NCBI GenBank assembly: GCA_030632865.1
Contig: DAOVTY010000120.1
Coordinates: 1 to 9,019, forward strand
Direction: 5' to 3'
Origin: Bacteroidota bacterium
GTDB lineage: Bacteria; Bacteroidota; Bacteroidia; Bacteroidales; Prolixibacteraceae
Length of the DNA: 9,019 bases
Below are positions 7,378 through 9,019 of the stretch, one piece after another. A program made the translations under genes and the position numbers. The notes under the pieces were generated by a model that was given only the letters and a program-made list of their open reading frames with translations, had not been told where the DNA came from and ran no database searches. The number at the start of each line of letters is the position of its first letter. Position 1 is the first letter of the stretch.

Positions 7378-7432
7378 GTCCACCCATGTAGTAAGGAGTA
7401 CATCATCTATAAAAAAGAAGAATCACATATAC

Positions 7433-7440
7433 TATTTTTG
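7433..7440 (+). promoter_or_regulatory. Possible Bacteroidota -7 promoter element (upstream candidate)
   Basis: TATTTTTG fits the Bacteroidota sigma-ABfr -7 consensus TAnnTTTG at every fixed position. No TTTG -33 element is seen about 20 bases upstream. If this is the promoter, transcription would start near 7445 and the inverted repeat at 7465-7480 would lie downstream, as for a repressor. Such T-rich octamers are common in AT-rich DNA. Confidence 0.25.
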
Positions 7441-7464
7441 TAATGGATATAAATTTTAATTATT

Positions 7465-7480
7465 TGTAACATCTGTTACA
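7465..7480. promoter_or_regulatory. CRP/FNR-family-type operator upstream of nrfH
   Basis: TGTAACA-TC-TGTTACA is a perfect inverted repeat with seven-base arms. Read as GTAAC-N4-GTTAC it has the half-site spacing of FNR-like sites (TTGAT-N4-ATCAA). Genes for nitrite and nitric oxide metabolism in anaerobes, Bacteroidota included, are often controlled by FNR/HcpR-type regulators, so this is a good candidate site for one. Its centre (7472.5) is about 41 bases before the start point predicted from the -7 candidate at 7502-7509, the classical class II activator position. The regulator itself is not in the window. Confidence 0.5.
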
Positions 7481-7501
7481 GAATTGAGTTGTAATTTACC
7501 C

Positions 7502-7509
7502 AATATTTG
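7502..7509 (+). promoter_or_regulatory. Possible -7 promoter element of nrfHA (downstream candidate)
   Basis: AATATTTG matches the Bacteroidota -7 consensus TAnnTTTG at five of six fixed positions. No well-placed TTTG -33 element is present, but the operator-like repeat at 7465-7480 would overlap that region, which fits an activator-dependent promoter. Transcription would then start near 7513, about 24 bases before the nrfH ATG. Confidence 0.3.
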
Positions 7510-7536
7510 AACTGAAATTAAAAACTGATTTTAATT

Positions 7537-8112
7537 ATGCTAAAAAGACTTTTACCTCCTCCTATATGGAGATTTCCGGTGATGGTTATTTCCAGTATTT
7601 TTTTGGGAATGCTTTTTTTTATTTTATATGTTTCGAGAGCACATTCTTATCTTTCAGATAAGCCAGAGACTTGTACCAATTGCCATATTATGGCGCCGCA
7701 ATATGCAACATGGAATCATAGCTCGCATCGAGAAGTTGCCCATTGCAATGATTGTCATGTTCCGCATAACAATATTGCAAATAAGTACTATTTTAAAGCA
7801 AAAGATGGATTAAGGCACGCTACAATTTTTACGTTTAGAAAAGAGCCGCAGGTAATTTTTATTCGTGAAGAGGGAGCAGAGGTTGTACATAATAATTGTA
7901 TTCGTTGTCATTCGCGGCAAATTACAGATCCAAAGCTTTCGGCAAGTGTTGAAGGACATCAAGCACACATGCAAGATCGTAAATGTTGGGATTGCCACCG
8001 TGAGGTTCCTCATGGTAGGGTAAACAGTTTGTCAAGTGTGCCAAATGCAAGAGTTCCGCTTCCTGAAAGCCCAGTGCCGGAATGGATTAAAAATTATACA
8101 AATAATAACTAA
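7537..8112 (+). CDS. nrfH: Cytochrome c nitrite reductase small subunit NrfH (tetrahaem menaquinol dehydrogenase)
   Basis: A membrane-anchored c-type cytochrome of the NapC/NirT/NrfH family. It takes electrons from menaquinol and passes them to NrfA on the outer face of the inner membrane. The 191 residues begin with a short cytoplasmic tail and one membrane helix (about 12-33) that acts as an uncleaved anchor. Four CXXCH haem sites follow: C46-H50, C70-H74, C121-H125 and C150-H154. The first reads CTNCHIM; Met52 sits where the Desulfovibrio vulgaris protein uses Met49 as the unusual haem-1 ligand. Lys83 and Asp90, in NKYYFKAKDGLRH, match the region of the quinol-site Lys82 and Asp89 there. 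The ATG at 7537 places the hydrophobic helix correctly. nrfA starts 13 bases after the stop, so the two are co-transcribed. Four haems and the NrfA neighbour distinguish it from NapC. Confidence 0.95.
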   Translation: MLKRLLPPPIWRFPVMVISSIFLGMLFFILYVSRAHSYLSDKPETCTNCHIMAPQYATWNHSSHREVAHCNDCHVPHNNIANKYYFKAKDGLRHATIFTFRKEPQVIFIREEGAEVVHNNCIRCHSRQITDPKLSASVEGHQAHMQDRKCWDCHREVPHGRVNSLSSVPNARVPLPESPVPEWIKNYTNNN

Positions 8113-8125
8113 AATACAGATACAA

Positions 8126-9019
8126 ATGAGTTCAAACTTGAAAATTACAGAAAAACGCCCTTGGCTGGCATGGTCCATTTTTTTAGCTACCATAATAGTA
8201 GTTTTTTTATTAGGTTTATTGGCTTCTTCAATTGTGGAGCGTCGTGCAGAAGCTGCTTATGTTAATGTTCCTAAAAAAGAGATTAGTGCTTTTGAACCAA
8301 GGAACGAAGTATGGGGGGAAAATTACCCACGCGAGTTTCAATCTTATTATGGAACCGCCGACACCTCTTTTAAAACCAAATACAATGGAAATACAACGAT
8401 AGATATGTTAGAAGTAGATCCACGTCTTGTAGTTCTTTGGGCCGGTTATGGTTTTGCAAAAGATTACAATCAAGGGCGTGGCCATTATTACGCCATCGCC
8501 GATGTTCAAAATACTTTACGTACAGGTGCACCTACATCTGCAACCGATGGACCGATGCCTTCAACATGTTGGACATGCAAAAGCCCCGATGTTCCACGTT
8601 TAATGAATGAAATAGGAGTAGCACAGTTTTATACGGGAAAGTGGGCTAGTTTAGGAGCCGAAATAGTTAATACTATTGGATGTGCCGATTGTCACGATTC
8701 GAAAACCATGAATTTAACAATTACTCGCCCGGCATTGGTTGAAGCATTTGAAAGAATGGGAAAAGATATTAAAAAAGCCAGCCATCAGGAAATGCGTAGT
8801 TTGGTTTGTGCTCAGTGCCATGTGGAATATTACTTTGATAAAACAGTTGCCGAAGGAGCTAATTATTTAACTTTTCCTTGGGATAATGGTCTTACTGTAG
8901 AAGGAATGGAAGAGTATTACGATAATATTGAATTTAGTGATTGGACACATTCAATAAGTAAAGCTCCTATGTTAAAAACACAACATCCGGGCTACGAAAT
9001 GTACTTGACAGGAATTCAT
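8126..9019 (+). CDS. nrfA: Cytochrome c nitrite reductase catalytic subunit NrfA (3' end outside window)
   Basis: NrfA carries out the six-electron reduction of nitrite to ammonium in the periplasm. The frame from ATG 8126 is open to the window edge: 298 residues of a protein usually near 480-520. A hydrophobic helix (about 13-37) serves as signal or anchor. The catalytic haem site is C148-W-T-C-K152, with the lysine ligand diagnostic of NrfA. Two CXXCH haems follow at C186-H190 and C228-H232; the remaining two expected haems lie beyond the window. Active-site residues match the Escherichia coli enzyme: Arg132 in TLRTGAP, Tyr235 in CHVEYYF and His287 in KTQHPGYE. Glu234, Tyr235, Lys284 and Gln286 correspond to the calcium site, so it looks like a calcium-dependent NrfA. 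No stop, frameshift or lost key residue is seen. It follows nrfH after 13 bases, without a Shine-Dalgarno sequence. Confidence 0.97.
   Translation, partial: MSSNLKITEKRPWLAWSIFLATIIVVFLLGLLASSIVERRAEAAYVNVPKKEISAFEPRNEVWGENYPREFQSYYGTADTSFKTKYNGNTTIDMLEVDPRLVVLWAGYGFAKDYNQGRGHYYAIADVQNTLRTGAPTSATDGPMPSTCWTCKSPDVPRLMNEIGVAQFYTGKWASLGAEIVNTIGCADCHDSKTMNLTITRPALVEAFERMGKDIKKASHQEMRSLVCAQCHVEYYFDKTVAEGANYLTFPWDNGLTVEGMEEYYDNIEFSDWTHSISKAPMLKTQHPGYEMYLTGIH

Larger units (their letters stand above)
7237..7536. other. Non-coding gap between the ATPase operon and nrfHA
   Basis: Three hundred AT-rich bases without a credible gene; the longest forward open frame noticed from an ATG is 22 codons (7308-7376). 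No tRNA-like fold or classical terminator (GC stem plus T-run) is visible. The gap holds an inverted repeat just after atpK, a 16-bp palindrome at 7362-7377, a CRP/FNR-type inverted repeat at 7465-7480 and possible Bacteroidota -7 elements. It most likely contains the 3' end of the ATPase transcript and the promoter of nrfHA. Confidence 0.7.

Noticed and set aside
7394..7410. AAGGAG resembling a Shine-Dalgarno sequence
   Set aside because: No ATG, GTG or TTG start with an open frame lies at a suitable distance downstream; it is better explained as one arm of a possible stem.
7628..7813. A 61-codon forward frame inside nrfH
   Set aside because: It lies entirely within the well-supported nrfH frame with its four haem motifs and shows no family features of its own.
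1..9019. Mobile element, CRISPR array or tRNA gene
   Set aside because: No transposase or integrase frames, no direct-repeat/spacer arrays, no terminal inverted repeats flanking a gene and no tRNA-like segment were seen; the Usp-like gene lacks flanking repeats that would mark recent insertion.

Overview
The window looks like a piece of a Bacteroidota chromosome, most likely from an anaerobic or facultatively anaerobic Bacteroidales/Marinilabiliales-type organism. This is inferred from four things: AT-rich DNA; starts that mostly lack Shine-Dalgarno sequences and sit behind A-rich leaders; a bacterial V-type ATPase operon in the A-B-D-I-K order known from Bacteroidota and spirochaetes; and a menaquinol-linked NrfHA nitrite reductase. 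A species cannot be named from the sequence alone. All supported genes lie on the + strand.

Region 1 (1-7236) is the distal part of a V/A-type rotary ATPase operon: catalytic subunit A (48-1811), subunit B (1839-3164), a universal-stress-like protein (3191-4309), stalk subunit D (4334-4939, GTG start), membrane subunit I/a (4936-6732, 4-base overlap with D) and the double-hairpin rotor subunit K (6781-7236). Spacers are 24-48 bases or an overlap, so the block reads as one transcription unit. The first 47 bases may hold the last codons of another upstream gene. Subunit K carries the full set of side chains known to bind Na+ in the Enterococcus hirae K ring, so the enzyme is predicted to be Na+-coupled. 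No gene for subunit F, C or G lies in the visible part.

The most unusual gene is the 372-residue protein between B and D. It appears to be a DUF2007-like N-terminal module fused to two degenerate Usp domains. Its position inside the operon suggests a regulator or accessory factor of the ATPase, but that is inference.

Region 2 (7237-7536) is a 300-base non-coding gap. It holds a short inverted repeat just after atpK, a perfect 16-bp palindrome in a potentially structured segment, and a 16-bp inverted repeat of CRP/FNR-family type about 57 bases before nrfH, near Bacteroidota-like -7 elements.

Region 3 (7537-9019) is nrfH, a four-haem membrane quinol dehydrogenase, followed by the first 298 codons of nrfA, the catalytic nitrite reductase, which runs off the window. 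Together they oxidise menaquinol and reduce nitrite to ammonium at the periplasmic side. With the ATPase, the window joins a predicted Na+ pump/ATP synthase and an anaerobic respiratory terminal reductase, though the two operons are separate.
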